A stretch of DNA of 64,000 bases from Nostoc sp. NIES-4103 (GCF_002368335.1 NZ_AP018288.1:2065027-2129026); one strand, 5' to 3'; counted from the stretch's first letter, positions 9,608 to 18,460 are shown. Notes: generated by a model from the letters alone, not told the origin. Made by a program: numbers and translations.

Positions 9608-9634
9608 TTAGCACTCACAAGCCAAGAGTGCTAA
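9608..9634 (-). promoter_or_regulatory. CIRCE operator (HrcA binding site)
   Basis: TTAGCACTC, nine spacer bases, GAGTGCTAA: a perfect match to the CIRCE inverted repeat. It lies 33 bp upstream of the groEL start codon, in the leader/promoter region. Confidence 0.97.
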
Positions 9635-9733
9635 TTACCCAAGCAGTTCAGATTATAAATGGAAATAAAAAAAATTGATTAATATACTATTGATGCTCAT
9701 GTAGGATACAGGCAGTAATGATTGAATTGGGAG

Positions 9734-10816
9734 ATGAATCTATACAACTCCCTTAGGGCCCTCGGTATTGCTGACCCTAGCGGCACCGGCTGGTTAGCAG
9801 TGGTATTTACGTTTCTTTTGGCTTGCCTAGTAACGTGGCGTTTGATTCCCACAGTCCGCAATTTTGCCCTGCGGGTAGGTTGGGCTGACCAACCAAACGC
9901 ACGACGATTGAATCGAGAACCTTTGCCGAATGCAGGAGGCTTGGCTATTTATGCAGGAGTGATTGCCGCATTGGTACTAGCTAGCCTCTTACGACCCATT
10001 GAATTACAAAGTGTATTGGCTCAAGTGCTGACTATTTTACTAGGAGGTTCAATCCTAGTGCTGGTTGGCTTTATCGATGACCAGTTCGGCTTACCCCCCT
10101 CTGTTCGCTTGTGGGCACAAATTGTCACAGCATTGTTACTTTTTGCTAATGGCATCAACATTGCCGTTAATTTTGGCACACCCATCGACTCATTTTTGTC
10201 AATGATCCTGACAGTACTTTGGGTAGTAGGTATTACCAATGCCATCAATTTGATGGATGGGATGGATGGATTAGCAGGAGGAGTCAGTTTTATTACTGCC
10301 ATGAGTTTGCTGGGGGTCGCAGCCCAATTTCCCAACAAAGCGGCAGCTACCTTAGTTTTGGCAGCTTTAGGAGGCGCTGCCTTGGGCTTTTTGCGGCACA
10401 ACTTCCACCCCTCACGCATTATCATGGGTGATGCTGGGGCATACTTTTTCGGTTATGTGCTGGCTGCAACCAGTATTTTAGGAGACTTACAAATAACTAC
10501 GGTCTTCTCCTTAATACCTACAGTTTTATTTTTGCTGTTGCCAGTTTTAGACACTACCCAAGTGTTTGTCAGACGGCTATTGGCAGGAAAGAACCCCCTA
10601 AGTACCCCAGGTAAAGATCACTTGCATCATCGGTTGCTGGCTTGGGGATTCTCTCAGCGCCACGCCGCATTCACCCTTTGGGCGATTACCTTAATTACCA
10701 ACATGCTAGCCATGTCAGTACGAGGTATGCCATTGGTAGTCATAATTGCCACTGCTAGTAGTATTGTCGTCCTTTTAGGCTTGACCATTTGGCAAAGAAT
10801 CCGCCAGCAGACCTGA
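9734..10816 (+). CDS. MraY/WecA-type polyprenyl-phosphate sugar-1-phosphate transferase
   Basis: Integral membrane enzyme that moves a HexNAc-1-phosphate from UDP-sugar to undecaprenyl phosphate, starting cell-wall or exopolysaccharide synthesis. About ten membrane helices. Family motifs: GWADQPNARRLNREPLPNAGG (near residue 50), the Asp pair GFIDDQFGLPPSVR, NAINLMDGMDGLAGG, HPSRIIMGDAGAYFFGY and the His-rich KDHLHHRLL, which favours WecA/TagO over MraY. The start is uncertain: TTG at 9722 is in frame, but ATG 9734 is used here although GGAG directly abuts it. The intergenic gap to the divergent groEL is about 160 bp. Confidence 0.9.
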   Translation: MNLYNSLRALGIADPSGTGWLAVVFTFLLACLVTWRLIPTVRNFALRVGWADQPNARRLNREPLPNAGGLAIYAGVIAALVLASLLRPIELQSVLAQVLTILLGGSILVLVGFIDDQFGLPPSVRLWAQIVTALLLFANGINIAVNFGTPIDSFLSMILTVLWVVGITNAINLMDGMDGLAGGVSFITAMSLLGVAAQFPNKAAATLVLAALGGAALGFLRHNFHPSRIIMGDAGAYFFGYVLAATSILGDLQITTVFSLIPTVLFLLLPVLDTTQVFVRRLLAGKNPLSTPGKDHLHHRLLAWGFSQRHAAFTLWAITLITNMLAMSVRGMPLVVIIATASSIVVLLGLTIWQRIRQQT

Positions 10817-10880
10817 GTTAAAAGTTAGGAGTTAGGAGTTGGGAGTTAGGAGTTTTTCACTCAATCTAACTTTTAACTTC
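10817..10880. repeat. STRR array (GTTAGGA)
   Basis: AGTTAGGAGTTAGGAGTTGG units and a short inverted counterpart (TAACTTTTAACTTC). Confidence 0.75.
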
Positions 10881-11033
10881 TTACTCACCACTCAGCATCT
10901 TGGTCAAAATTACTGTAGTTTATGCGATCGCTCAAGAAAATAAATTTATGATCACTATTTTCTTGTAATCAAGTATTTTGGGATAAAAATGATGACAGAA
11001 TTTCAATGAAAATCCCGTTCCCAGAAATTTAGC

Positions 11034-11567
11034 ATGATCAACGCTGACAAGACCATTTTTAGCAATGAGTGGATTGAAGTTAAGAAAACGCTGAAAGGAT
11101 TTTACTATTTACAAAGAAAGGGAAAAAACTCAGTTGCAGTTTTTCTGCTAAGAAAAAATGATACTAATCCTGAAAAATATGAAGTTCTAATTAGGCAGCA
11201 GCCACTTTGTATTGATAATGTAGTAATCAATGGGATGTTAAGGCTCTTTCCCTGTCCGATTACTGGTGCATTAGATGAAGGTGAATCACCAGAAGCAGCA
11301 GCCATTAGAGAAGTTTATGAAGAATCTGGTTTTTCAGTTGAGGTTTTACCTCTAGGAAAGTACATTGTTGGTACTCAGACGAATGAAATTTGCTATATGT
11401 ATTATGCTGATGTGACTGGTGTAGAACCAGATATTGCACAGCAGGATGGTAGTTATCATGAATCTATTAGTAAAAATGAATGGCATCCTTTTGAGTATTT
11501 AAATCAATGTGAATACTCGGCTTGCCAAATAGGTTTTTTTAAACTAAGAGATATTTTGTATAAATAA
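11034..11567 (+). CDS. Nudix hydrolase
   Basis: 177-residue hydrolase of nucleoside-diphosphate-linked compounds. The Nudix box is intact (GALDEGESPEAAAIREVYEE followed by SGF, about residues 84-106), giving the Glu ligands for Mg2+. Flanking sequence (SVAVFLLRKNDTNPEKYEVLIRQQ) looks like an ADP-ribose pyrophosphatase-type sheet, but the substrate is not determined. It stands alone, followed by a MITE-like element. Confidence 0.88.
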   Translation: MINADKTIFSNEWIEVKKTLKGFYYLQRKGKNSVAVFLLRKNDTNPEKYEVLIRQQPLCIDNVVINGMLRLFPCPITGALDEGESPEAAAIREVYEESGFSVEVLPLGKYIVGTQTNEICYMYYADVTGVEPDIAQQDGSYHESISKNEWHPFEYLNQCEYSACQIGFFKLRDILYK

Positions 11568-11682
11568 AAATATTAAATTGAAGAATTCAGCTATCCTGTA
11601 TTCAAGAGTCAAAATGCTTTTCTTAGCGGTCTGAATCACCCACGTTCTTGAATACCACTAAATCTATTATTTAGTGGAGGTC

Positions 11683-11899
11683 TTAGAGGATGTTTTAAAA
11701 GTCATGATTGATGTATCAAAAATTTTTTACCCCTCCCTAACCCTCCCCTTATAAAGGGGAGGGAACCGGATTTTATTGTTTCCCCCATCAAGGGGAGGGA
11801 ACCGGGTTTTATTGTTTCCCCCCTTTATAAGGGGGGATTAAGGGGGGTGATAATTCGATTAAAATCAAAACAAAATACTACTTTTCAAACATCCTCTTA
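11683..11899. repeat. MITE-like element, 20-bp inverted ends TTAGAGGATGTTTTAAAAGT
   Basis: Left end 11683-11702 and right end 11880-11899 are inverted repeats differing by one substitution and one extra T. The interior consists of CCCTCCCTTTATAAGGGG-type palindromes and a duplicated GAGGGAACCGG..TTTTATTGTTTCCCCC segment. TA at the boundaries is compatible with IS630/Tc1-type target choice. Another copy of one end (CAGAGGATGTTTAATAAGG) occurs at 50192. No gene in this 410-bp gap. Confidence 0.8.
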
Positions 11900-11977
11900 A
11901 ACCCACTTATTCATCCGCGTTTTTGTACATAATTCATACTGAATTCTGTTTGACAAACTTATTTTTACATAATAACT

Positions 11978-12445
11978 ATGAATCCAAACAACCAAAATTT
12001 AATCAAAGAAAACCGAGACTACCTTGTAAAACAAAGTGAAATGCTGCAAGCTGTTGTTACTCGTATGGCTAGCAATTCACTAGCAGTCAAACAACTAGGT
12101 TTTAGTATCTGGACTGCGTTAGTAGGATTTGGTTTTACGAATAAAACTCCATCTTTATTTGTGCTGGCTATTATCTCTGTGATATTACTAGCTTTGTTGG
12201 ATATGTATTACCTGTTTTTAGAGAGACGTTTTCGTACTAACTTTAACCGTCTGACAGAGTTATTGTGCGGTTTCGATAAAGACGCACTAGAAAATATGAA
12301 AAATTTAAAGGGCAATTTTATAAAGTTAGAGCGTATCTCTGCTGGGCAAGAATTTAAGATGTATGTGAGTACTATTAAGTCGTGGGCAAATCTGCCATAC
12401 TTGGTTGTTATTGTAGTCACTCTTACAATTTTGAGTTATAAATAG
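11978..12445 (+). CDS. Hypothetical 2-3 TM membrane protein
   Basis: 155 residues. The soluble N-terminal helix (NRDYLVKQSEMLQAVVTRMASNS) is followed by hydrophobic segments at about 36-53 and 58-81, a charged loop (LERRFRTNFNRLTELL) and a C-terminal helix (LPYLVVIVVTLTILSY, 139-154). The layout resembles small membrane proteins found next to TIR-like genes in bacteria, and here a SEFIR/TIR-like gene lies convergently 87 bp away. Function unknown; the link is an inference from position. Confidence 0.7.
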   Translation: MNPNNQNLIKENRDYLVKQSEMLQAVVTRMASNSLAVKQLGFSIWTALVGFGFTNKTPSLFVLAIISVILLALLDMYYLFLERRFRTNFNRLTELLCGFDKDALENMKNLKGNFIKLERISAGQEFKMYVSTIKSWANLPYLVVIVVTLTILSYK

Positions 12446-12532
12446 TTTTAAATAACAGTTTAAACTTGATTTTTCATGAAGTTAAATTTTTTTTTAATAT
12501 AAATATTTGATTTGCCATTTAAGGCTAGTCCA

Positions 12533-13465
12533 CTAATTTAATAACTCTAACTTTATGATAGAGCCAAGAGGTTCTATTTTATATAGATCTTGAGATGTGA
12601 GTTGAGCATAAAGTCTTTGATATTCTTCATCATACAATTGACTATTTTTTTCATGAAATTTATCCCTGTTTTCTTGAGGAGGAAGTTTATATCCATTTTT
12701 ATCCATTTTATCTATATCAAATATAAAAATATTACCTTGTCGAAGGAAGTCAGGAACATATTTTCTGTAAAGTTCTTGTCTTTGACCAGTAAAGTTTTTA
12801 GAGAATATAATGGAAATAAATTTTTCAACTTCATAATCTTCATAAAGTGCTTGCTCGATAATTGCTCCTTCCCAGCCAACGCCCCCTTTACGATTTTCAA
12901 CACTGTTCTTATACTCTTCTGTACACACAACAATAACAAATTTAGCTTTTTGAATTTGAGTTCTCATCCATCTAATCCACCCCTCTTTAGGTGGTTTATT
13001 GAATGATAGATCAATGATACATTCCACTCCTTGAGTCTGTAAACCATTATGAAATCTTAGTACACGCCTTTTATGCTCCTCCGAATCATGCCTGTAACTA
13101 ATAAAAACTCTTGGTGATTCATTCAATTCTTTATTATCAGCGTCTGTTCTATTTTTATTTGTACTTTGAAGGCTGGAATTCCGAGCTATATTATCTATTT
13201 TATTATTCGATATAGATGTCTCTACATTTAATTCAGGTTGTGGATTAGCATTAGGTTCAGATAGTACATCATCTATTGGATTGGAGGATGAAGATATATT
13301 TGGATATTTTTCAGATTGGAGACTAGTTTCTTCAAAATTATATTCTAAGGTTATATATTCGCCTGACTTAAAATTACCTAAGCGTATCTTTTGCTTCTCT
13401 CGTAAAATGTCAAGTAAATCTGAGTATTTACCGTCGTTATTTTCCGAATTTTTAGCTTTCGTCAA
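12533..13465 (-). CDS. SEFIR (TIR-like) domain protein
   Basis: 310 residues from the TTG at 13465, chosen because GAGGTGAGG lies just upstream; a TTG at 13495 is the alternative. Residues 1-118 are low-complexity and charged. The SEFIR domain (about 119-240) starts PRVFISYRHDSEEHKRRV and includes GLQTQGVECIIDLSFNK, EGWIRWMRTQI, KFVIVVCTEEY and GGVGWEGAIIEQALY, all typical of the family. SEFIR domains mediate homotypic signalling in animals and are effector or adaptor modules in bacterial immunity-like systems. It lies on the same strand as the 811-residue protein and small protein upstream. Low GC and AT-rich codons suggest acquisition. Confidence 0.85.
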   Translation of the reverse strand: MTKAKNSENNDGKYSDLLDILREKQKIRLGNFKSGEYITLEYNFEETSLQSEKYPNISSSSNPIDDVLSEPNANPQPELNVETSISNNKIDNIARNSSLQSTNKNRTDADNKELNESPRVFISYRHDSEEHKRRVLRFHNGLQTQGVECIIDLSFNKPPKEGWIRWMRTQIQKAKFVIVVCTEEYKNSVENRKGGVGWEGAIIEQALYEDYEVEKFISIIFSKNFTGQRQELYRKYVPDFLRQGNIFIFDIDKMDKNGYKLPPQENRDKFHEKNSQLYDEEYQRLYAQLTSQDLYKIEPLGSIIKLELLN

Positions 13466-13593
13466 ATACCTCACCTCATATATAAATTCAAACAAGACAA
13501 AGCCATCAAACCTCTAGGAAAAAGATAAATAGTTTCTAAATAGTATAAATATTTCGAGTTTTAGTAGCTATACATATATAGTTTTAATTATCC

Positions 13594-13806
13594 TCAAATA
13601 CCATTAGTTCTATAGTAATTAACATAAGCTTGAGCGCGAATAATTAAATTTGGGTTCTGTGATAAGTTTGCCACTAAATTTGCATTACAACGATTCATAA
13701 CATTACTAAATGCATCTTCATATACAGCTTGTAACCCATGCGTTCTCCGCCAATTTTGTGCATGTTGAATACATATTATGAATTTATTTGCTAGCTGAAG
13801 GTTTTA
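13594..13806 (-). pseudogene. Decayed duplicate of the 86-residue small protein
   Basis: The open frame reads KFIICIQHAQNWRR, LQAVYEDAFSNVMNRCNANL and QAYVNYYRTNG before its stop, matching the intact neighbour (FKNCIQYAKFWRQ, DGSGDAFSNVM, RCNENL, LNYYKKHRS) along its C-terminal two thirds. A stop codon and the absence of any start at the 5' end show truncation. It lies between the intact gene and the SEFIR gene, on the same strand. No other gene was seen in the 13496-13961 gap. Confidence 0.75.
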
Positions 13807-13961
13807 ATTTTGTAATAATCTAATCAGATTTTTTTATATGGGTGTGGCAATACGAACGATTTTAGAAGTCTATGAAATTTTTAGAGAAAAACTAGCTACT
13901 TTTAATTAGTATAGCTGTTTGGGAGCTTAGTCGCTATTTGTGTAAATAGTCTACAGCAAGT

Positions 13962-14222
13962 TTAGCTACGGTGTTTTTTGTAATAATTAAGACAATTAAA
14001 AGCACGTTTACGCATTTTTTCGTCTGTAATACGAGTGAGGTTTTCATTACAACGTGAATTAGTCATAACATTACTAAATGCATCACCAGAACCATCTTGT
14101 AAATTTTCATATTGCCTCCAAAATTTTGCATATTGAATACAATTCTTAAACTGTTTTACTACTTCATCACCAAAATTATCCTCTAAGTCTCTTATCAATC
14201 TTGCTTCATCTGGATGTGGCAT
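13962..14222 (-). CDS. Small hypothetical protein next to the HEXXGH protein
   Basis: 86 residues, family not recognised, predicted mostly helical and soluble. Features: acidic start (MPHPDEARLIRDLEDNFGDE), aromatic-rich middle (CIQYAKFWRQYENLQ), DAFSNVM, RCNENLTRITDEKMRKRAFNC and a basic end NYYKKHRS. Three cysteines. Its ATG lies 4 bp after the stop of the 811-residue protein, so the two are surely co-transcribed and probably translationally coupled. A decayed second copy just downstream shows the unit was duplicated. It could be a partner or an inhibitor of the large protein. Confidence 0.8.
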   Translation of the reverse strand: MPHPDEARLIRDLEDNFGDEVVKQFKNCIQYAKFWRQYENLQDGSGDAFSNVMTNSRCNENLTRITDEKMRKRAFNCLNYYKKHRS

Positions 14223-14226
14223 TGGC

Positions 14227-16662
14227 TTACCATCCTAATTTTTCCCTTATTACATTGTTTACCACAGACGAGTCTGGGCGTAAATACGCATATTGCTCTT
14301 GAAATGAAACTAAATGCTTTTGACACTGCTCACTGTAATCTTTCAGTAATCTCCATATGCGTCTTATACGTCTATCAGCACCAGCTTCATAGTCTTTACG
14401 GTCATCCAAAAGCAGTTCCTGAATTTGATCTGCTTTTAGTTGGAATTGGATTTGTCCATCTTGTTCACTAATGCCAAAATCAACATCAGCGGCTTTGAGC
14501 ATTGCTTGCACAGCACACTGAACACCAAAATCCGGATCTAAGTAGCTAAAAAAGCTCTGGATACCTTTGAGCCGTTCGTATCCTAATTGATACTTCGAGC
14601 CAGGCCCCGGATTGAATCGCTTGAAGTATTCGCTACGGGAAACTAAAATTTGTAATTGCGTATCTTCAAATAGAAACTCTTTGCGTCGATGAACTGTTTG
14701 CTCAAAAATCCCCAACAAGTATTGTAAACCTGTTAACTCAACCCATGTAGCAAAGCCCTCATTGAGTAAAAGCGCACTATGATTTAGCATTTGAATAACT
14801 TGCCCGTACTCTTGATGTAGGGAACGCAGATAAGGATCTCGCAAATTATCAGCATCTATTTTGCGAAGTAAGCCATGACGGTAAAGAATTGATAGTTGGC
14901 GACCTAATTTCGTCTGGGTGTAAAAGAATCCATGACCATATTTTTCATGTAGTAGAAGTGCAGCAATGTTACCTTCTAACCAAGCCTGACCATATAAATC
15001 ATGTCCTTCTACGCAAAGAAAGTTGTAGGCTAGGTTCTTTTCGCGTAACGGATATTTCTCAATTAAATGAGCTGCTAGTTTTGGATCATAAGGAATGCAA
15101 CAGCCATGCTGCGGTGAGTAAACAGGAGCAATGTATAAAAGCAACTCATCGACTAAAGGAGTAAATTCTTGAGTTTCGCTTCTGGCTGCATGAAGAGCTT
15201 CCAAAAGACGCTCTTGTAAATCTTGTGGGTATATTTTGCGAACAAAATCTTCTGGTGTTAAAAGTATAAATGGTATTTGCTTAATTGCATCTATATCAGA
15301 TTCTGGTAATATTTGTGAAATTCGATGATGTACTTTGGCAGCCAAGCTGGAAACAAGATCACGCTCAAGTTTTGCTATTTCAAATTGAGGAGATGATTTA
15401 ACAATCAGCGGTTGTTTGATCTCTTGGTTGGTTTGTTTGACTGTTAATTTAATTGTCCATGTTCCTGCATCGAGAGCAGTCAAACGCCAGCGGTCTGCCT
15501 CAGTTTGCTCAATGGTAATTGGAGCTAAATGACAGTCTAATGCTAATTTTAAAGGAACTTGTCTGGCATTTTGATTCCAACGCACTAGCGCTTGTACATT
15601 GAATGAAATACCAGTTTCAACTATCTGTAGTCCTTTGCCTTGACTATCCCGAAAAACTAAAGATAATTCAGCATCTGGTACACAATTAAACTGAACAACG
15701 GGGTCAAAGACGAGGGATGAATGGTTTAAATCTGGTGGAAAGTCTACCTTGAGTTTGAGGCTTTGAAAACCAAGTTCTCTAGGTTCAATAATCCACTTTA
15801 TATGACTATCTTCATCAACTATCAAAGGACGTACTTCTTGGCATGTGTTCTCAATTAAGGCAACAGAATCCGACTCTAATAAGCAGCGGATACCTTCTAA
15901 GCGTTTCTGTGAATATGAGTTAACTAAATTAACTGAAAATACTTCTTTGTTACCGTAAATAATTTTAGGATTTATATGAGACTTCCCAAAATCAAGAAAA
16001 TTGTCATATCCTAACCAACGAAAAATATTAATAGTCAACAGTTTATTATCATCTTCTTGGATACAATCATCTCCAAAAAGTGAAAAATCTCCCACTGCAA
16101 CTACTCGACCAGGTTTATTGTCAACTGCGGTTAAGAAAGGCTTACCAGTCTCAGGTAAGGTGGCAATTATTTGAGGGACATCATTTAATAGCTTGAGATA
16201 TGAAGGGTCTTTAATAGCAAGTCGATGGACTCCTGAACTTAGATAATGTGGTAAAAAGCTCGACACTTTTTCGTGTGGATAACTGACTAATTGTTGAGCA
16301 TGAAGTCCAAAAGTTTCTAGTAATTCGTTAATGCTACGCAGGTGTTCCCGTGGGTGAAGAGAAAAGTAGTTATTAGCAATCAGCAGGGATTTTCCTGATC
16401 TAACAAAGTAGGTGATTGCTTCTATTTCGTCAGCTGTGAAGTCTTGAATAGGAGCCGCTAAAACAAGTATATCTGCTTGTACTTCTCCATCAAAAATTTG
16501 TTTTGTCAGGGTGGCTGTTGCAGAAGTAACTGGAGGCAATACTTCATATTTAAGTTCTTCAGTTAGAATTTTGCATAATTCGCTATAAGTATCTGCATCA
16601 TCGTTATCCTTTTGCGATCGCAGTAACTCATTATGGGATTCATCAAATAAAATTTTGGTCAC
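14227..16662 (-). CDS. Large protein with GATase-like N-terminus and HEXXGH metallopeptidase-like domain
   Basis: 811 residues, no family recognised with confidence. Residues 1-225 look like a class-I GATase/DUF4350-type alpha/beta fold (ILFDESHNELL; DILVLAAPIQDFTADEIEAI; SGKSLLIANNYFSL; RVVAVGDFSLFGDD). About 230-425 is beta-rich, possibly Ig-like. The C-terminal half has LLLHEKYGHGFFY (HEXXGH, His572-Glu573-His577) and LLNEGFATWVELTGLQYL (Glu635). HEXXGH is the zinc motif of M49 dipeptidyl peptidase III, and NEGFATWVE mirrors the third-ligand helix of M1 aminopeptidases, so a gluzincin-like zinc peptidase is inferred. No signal peptide. It heads a run of same-strand genes with the small protein and SEFIR protein. 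Confidence 0.75.
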   Translation of the reverse strand: MTKILFDESHNELLRSQKDNDDADTYSELCKILTEELKYEVLPPVTSATATLTKQIFDGEVQADILVLAAPIQDFTADEIEAITYFVRSGKSLLIANNYFSLHPREHLRSINELLETFGLHAQQLVSYPHEKVSSFLPHYLSSGVHRLAIKDPSYLKLLNDVPQIIATLPETGKPFLTAVDNKPGRVVAVGDFSLFGDDCIQEDDNKLLTINIFRWLGYDNFLDFGKSHINPKIIYGNKEVFSVNLVNSYSQKRLEGIRCLLESDSVALIENTCQEVRPLIVDEDSHIKWIIEPRELGFQSLKLKVDFPPDLNHSSLVFDPVVQFNCVPDAELSLVFRDSQGKGLQIVETGISFNVQALVRWNQNARQVPLKLALDCHLAPITIEQTEADRWRLTALDAGTWTIKLTVKQTNQEIKQPLIVKSSPQFEIAKLERDLVSSLAAKVHHRISQILPESDIDAIKQIPFILLTPEDFVRKIYPQDLQERLLEALHAARSETQEFTPLVDELLLYIAPVYSPQHGCCIPYDPKLAAHLIEKYPLREKNLAYNFLCVEGHDLYGQAWLEGNIAALLLHEKYGHGFFYTQTKLGRQLSILYRHGLLRKIDADNLRDPYLRSLHQEYGQVIQMLNHSALLLNEGFATWVELTGLQYLLGIFEQTVHRRKEFLFEDTQLQILVSRSEYFKRFNPGPGSKYQLGYERLKGIQSFFSYLDPDFGVQCAVQAMLKAADVDFGISEQDGQIQFQLKADQIQELLLDDRKDYEAGADRRIRRIWRLLKDYSEQCQKHLVSFQEQYAYLRPDSSVVNNVIREKLGW

Positions 16663-16983
16663 AGTAATCTATTTCGTGTTTCTAGACTAGGGTTATTGGA
16701 TATTGACAGTCATGTTATACCATTTCCCCAAATTAGTGAACAAATTCTGATATAATATAACGCCGTCTGCACTATCAGTCATCACCAACTACTGATGCCA
16801 ATTCTCTGTGAAGCTGCACATTATTTTAACCCCTCCCAACCTCCCCTTACCAAGGGGAGGTGCCGCAGGCGGTGGGATGACAAGTGTTTAATAGTGGTCG
16901 CATAAAGCGATCGCCTGACAATATCAAATCGTTATATTTTGGCATACTAGTCCTAAGCGGCGGCTTGCGCCGCTTAGAACTCT
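16663..16983. other. Gap with GC-rich repeat
   Basis: Presumably contains the promoter of the leftward 811-residue gene. At 16834-16877 there is an AACCCCTCCC...CCTTACCAAGGGGAGG hairpin of the type seen across the window. No gene found. Confidence 0.6.
16953..16977 (-). terminator. Hairpin 3' of fabG
   Basis: CTAAGCGGCG and CGCCGCTTAG form a perfect 10-bp stem with a 5-nt loop, 7 bp after the fabG stop. There is no T-run, so it may be a dispersed palindrome acting as an mRNA 3' end. Confidence 0.55.
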
Positions 16984-17751
16984 TTAAGCCATCACCATAC
17001 CGCCATCGACGTTAAAGACTTGTCCAGTGATGTAGGCGGCGGCGGGATCGGCGGCGAGGAAGCGCACGACACCAGCAACTTCTTCTGGTTGACCATAACG
17101 ACCGAGGGGAATGTATTTAATAATATCTTCGGTATTACTGAGATTACTCGTCATGTCGGTGGTGATGAAACCAGGGGCGACAGCGTTAACAGTAATCCCG
17201 CGAGTAGCTAATTCTTTGGCGACGGTTTTGGTAAAACCAATGACACCTGCTTTGGCTGCACTATAGTTTGCTTGACCTGGGTTGCCCATCTGTCCGGCGA
17301 CGGAGGTAATGTTGATAATTCGCCCAGAACGTTGCTTCAGCATGATTTTACTGACAGCGCGTGTACATAAGAATACACCTGTTAAATTGAGGTCAATTAC
17401 AGCTTGCCAATCTTCCGGCTTCATGCGTAACAAAAGTGTGTCGCGCGTTATACCTGCATTATTGACCAAAATATCAATGCGCTTAAACTTTTCTAAGACA
17501 GTGTTAATTAGTGTATCTACTTGATCTGCTTGGGAAACGTCAGCCTGTAGGGCTACTGCTTGTCCTCCGGCTGCTGTAATTTCTGCGACTACGTTTTCAG
17601 CAGCAGTAGCAGAACTGGCATAATTGACTATTACATTGGCTCCTTGTGCAGCTAATTGTAGTGCGATCGCTCTGCCAATTCCACGGGATGCACCTGTAAC
17701 AATGGCAACTTGACCTTGCAATAATTGCGAATTTTCACTTGAGACTGTCAT
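16984..17751 (-). CDS. fabG: 3-oxoacyl-ACP reductase FabG
   Basis: NADPH-dependent ketoreductase of type II fatty acid synthesis, also usable for other 3-ketoacyl substrates. 255 residues from ATG 17751, with AAGGAAA upstream (a TTG precedes it in frame). SDR features: TGASRGIGRAIA cofactor loop, LVNNAGITRD, catalytic Ser in INITSVAGQMGNPGQ, YSAAK active site (Tyr and Lys), NAVAPGFITTDM and the FabG C-terminus ITGQVFNVDGGMVM. Monocistronic by layout. Confidence 0.95.
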   Translation of the reverse strand: MTVSSENSQLLQGQVAIVTGASRGIGRAIALQLAAQGANVIVNYASSATAAENVVAEITAAGGQAVALQADVSQADQVDTLINTVLEKFKRIDILVNNAGITRDTLLLRMKPEDWQAVIDLNLTGVFLCTRAVSKIMLKQRSGRIINITSVAGQMGNPGQANYSAAKAGVIGFTKTVAKELATRGITVNAVAPGFITTDMTSNLSNTEDIIKYIPLGRYGQPEEVAGVVRFLAADPAAAYITGQVFNVDGGMVMA

Positions 17752-18126
17752 CAACTTTTCCTTAATGCTTTGAATTACCGCGCTAATTATCTTATGGTGA
17801 TTCGTACCTATAACTTCTAGGATTTTTAATTTTGCAAAAAGTTGTGACGAGGGTTACCTTCCGTAGTCAGCTTTTCAAAACAAATTTAACTTTTTCTTAA
17901 AATAGTGATTGCCATATAGGTTAGGACATCAACAGATGATAAAACCTAGATACAAAAACACTTTTCACCCAGTCCCCAGTCCCCAGTCCCCAGTCCCCAG
18001 CTATATATCTACACCTTTGAGATGAAGCGGGAAATTTGGCAACAATAAAAACAAAATGATGTTACACCGATTCTCTAAGGCACGCATTACTATTGAAAAA
18101 CAACAAGAGAAATTGGTGTGTGTCAC
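17752..18126. repeat. Gap with CCCCAGT STRR (17968-18000)
   Basis: Four to five CCCAGTCCCCAGTCCCCAG heptamers in an otherwise AT-rich gap. Promoters for fabG (left) and thioredoxin (right) must lie here; I could not assign boxes. Confidence 0.65.
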
Positions 18127-18444
18127 ATGGCTACTAAAAAACAATTCAACAGCTTTGAAGAGATGCTGTCTGATTCAGATTTACCTGTGTTGGTAGATTT
18201 TTATGCTGAATGGTGTGGGCCTTGTCATATGATGGTGCCGATTTTAGAGCAAGTCAATGCTCAACTGAATAACCGACTACGTATCGTCAAAATTGACACG
18301 GAAAAATATGAGCATTTAGCAACTAAGTATCAGATTTACGCGCTACCAACGCTAGTTCTGTTTAAAGGGGGTCAGCCTGTAGATCGAATTGAGGGAGTAT
18401 TGCAAGCAGGACAGTTGGTGCAACGTCTGCAAAGTTACGTTTAA
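18127..18444 (+). CDS. Thioredoxin, y-type-like
   Basis: 105-residue protein-disulphide reductant from ATG 18127 (MATKKQFNSFEEML); a GTG nine bases earlier is unlikely. The active site FYAEWCGPCHMMVPIL carries both cysteines; KIDTEKYEHLATKYQIYALPT has the cis-proline loop, and GGQPVDRIEGVL closes the fold. MVPIL after the CGPC and VKIDTEKY are reminiscent of plant y-type thioredoxins, which serve antioxidant peroxidases; this subtype is an inference. Confidence 0.92.
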   Translation: MATKKQFNSFEEMLSDSDLPVLVDFYAEWCGPCHMMVPILEQVNAQLNNRLRIVKIDTEKYEHLATKYQIYALPTLVLFKGGQPVDRIEGVLQAGQLVQRLQSYV

Positions 18445-18460
18445 TAAGTGTTAAGTGTAA

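Noticed and set aside
9576..9614. 13-residue upstream extension of GroEL
   Set aside because: It would read through the CIRCE operator; all GroELs start at MAK.
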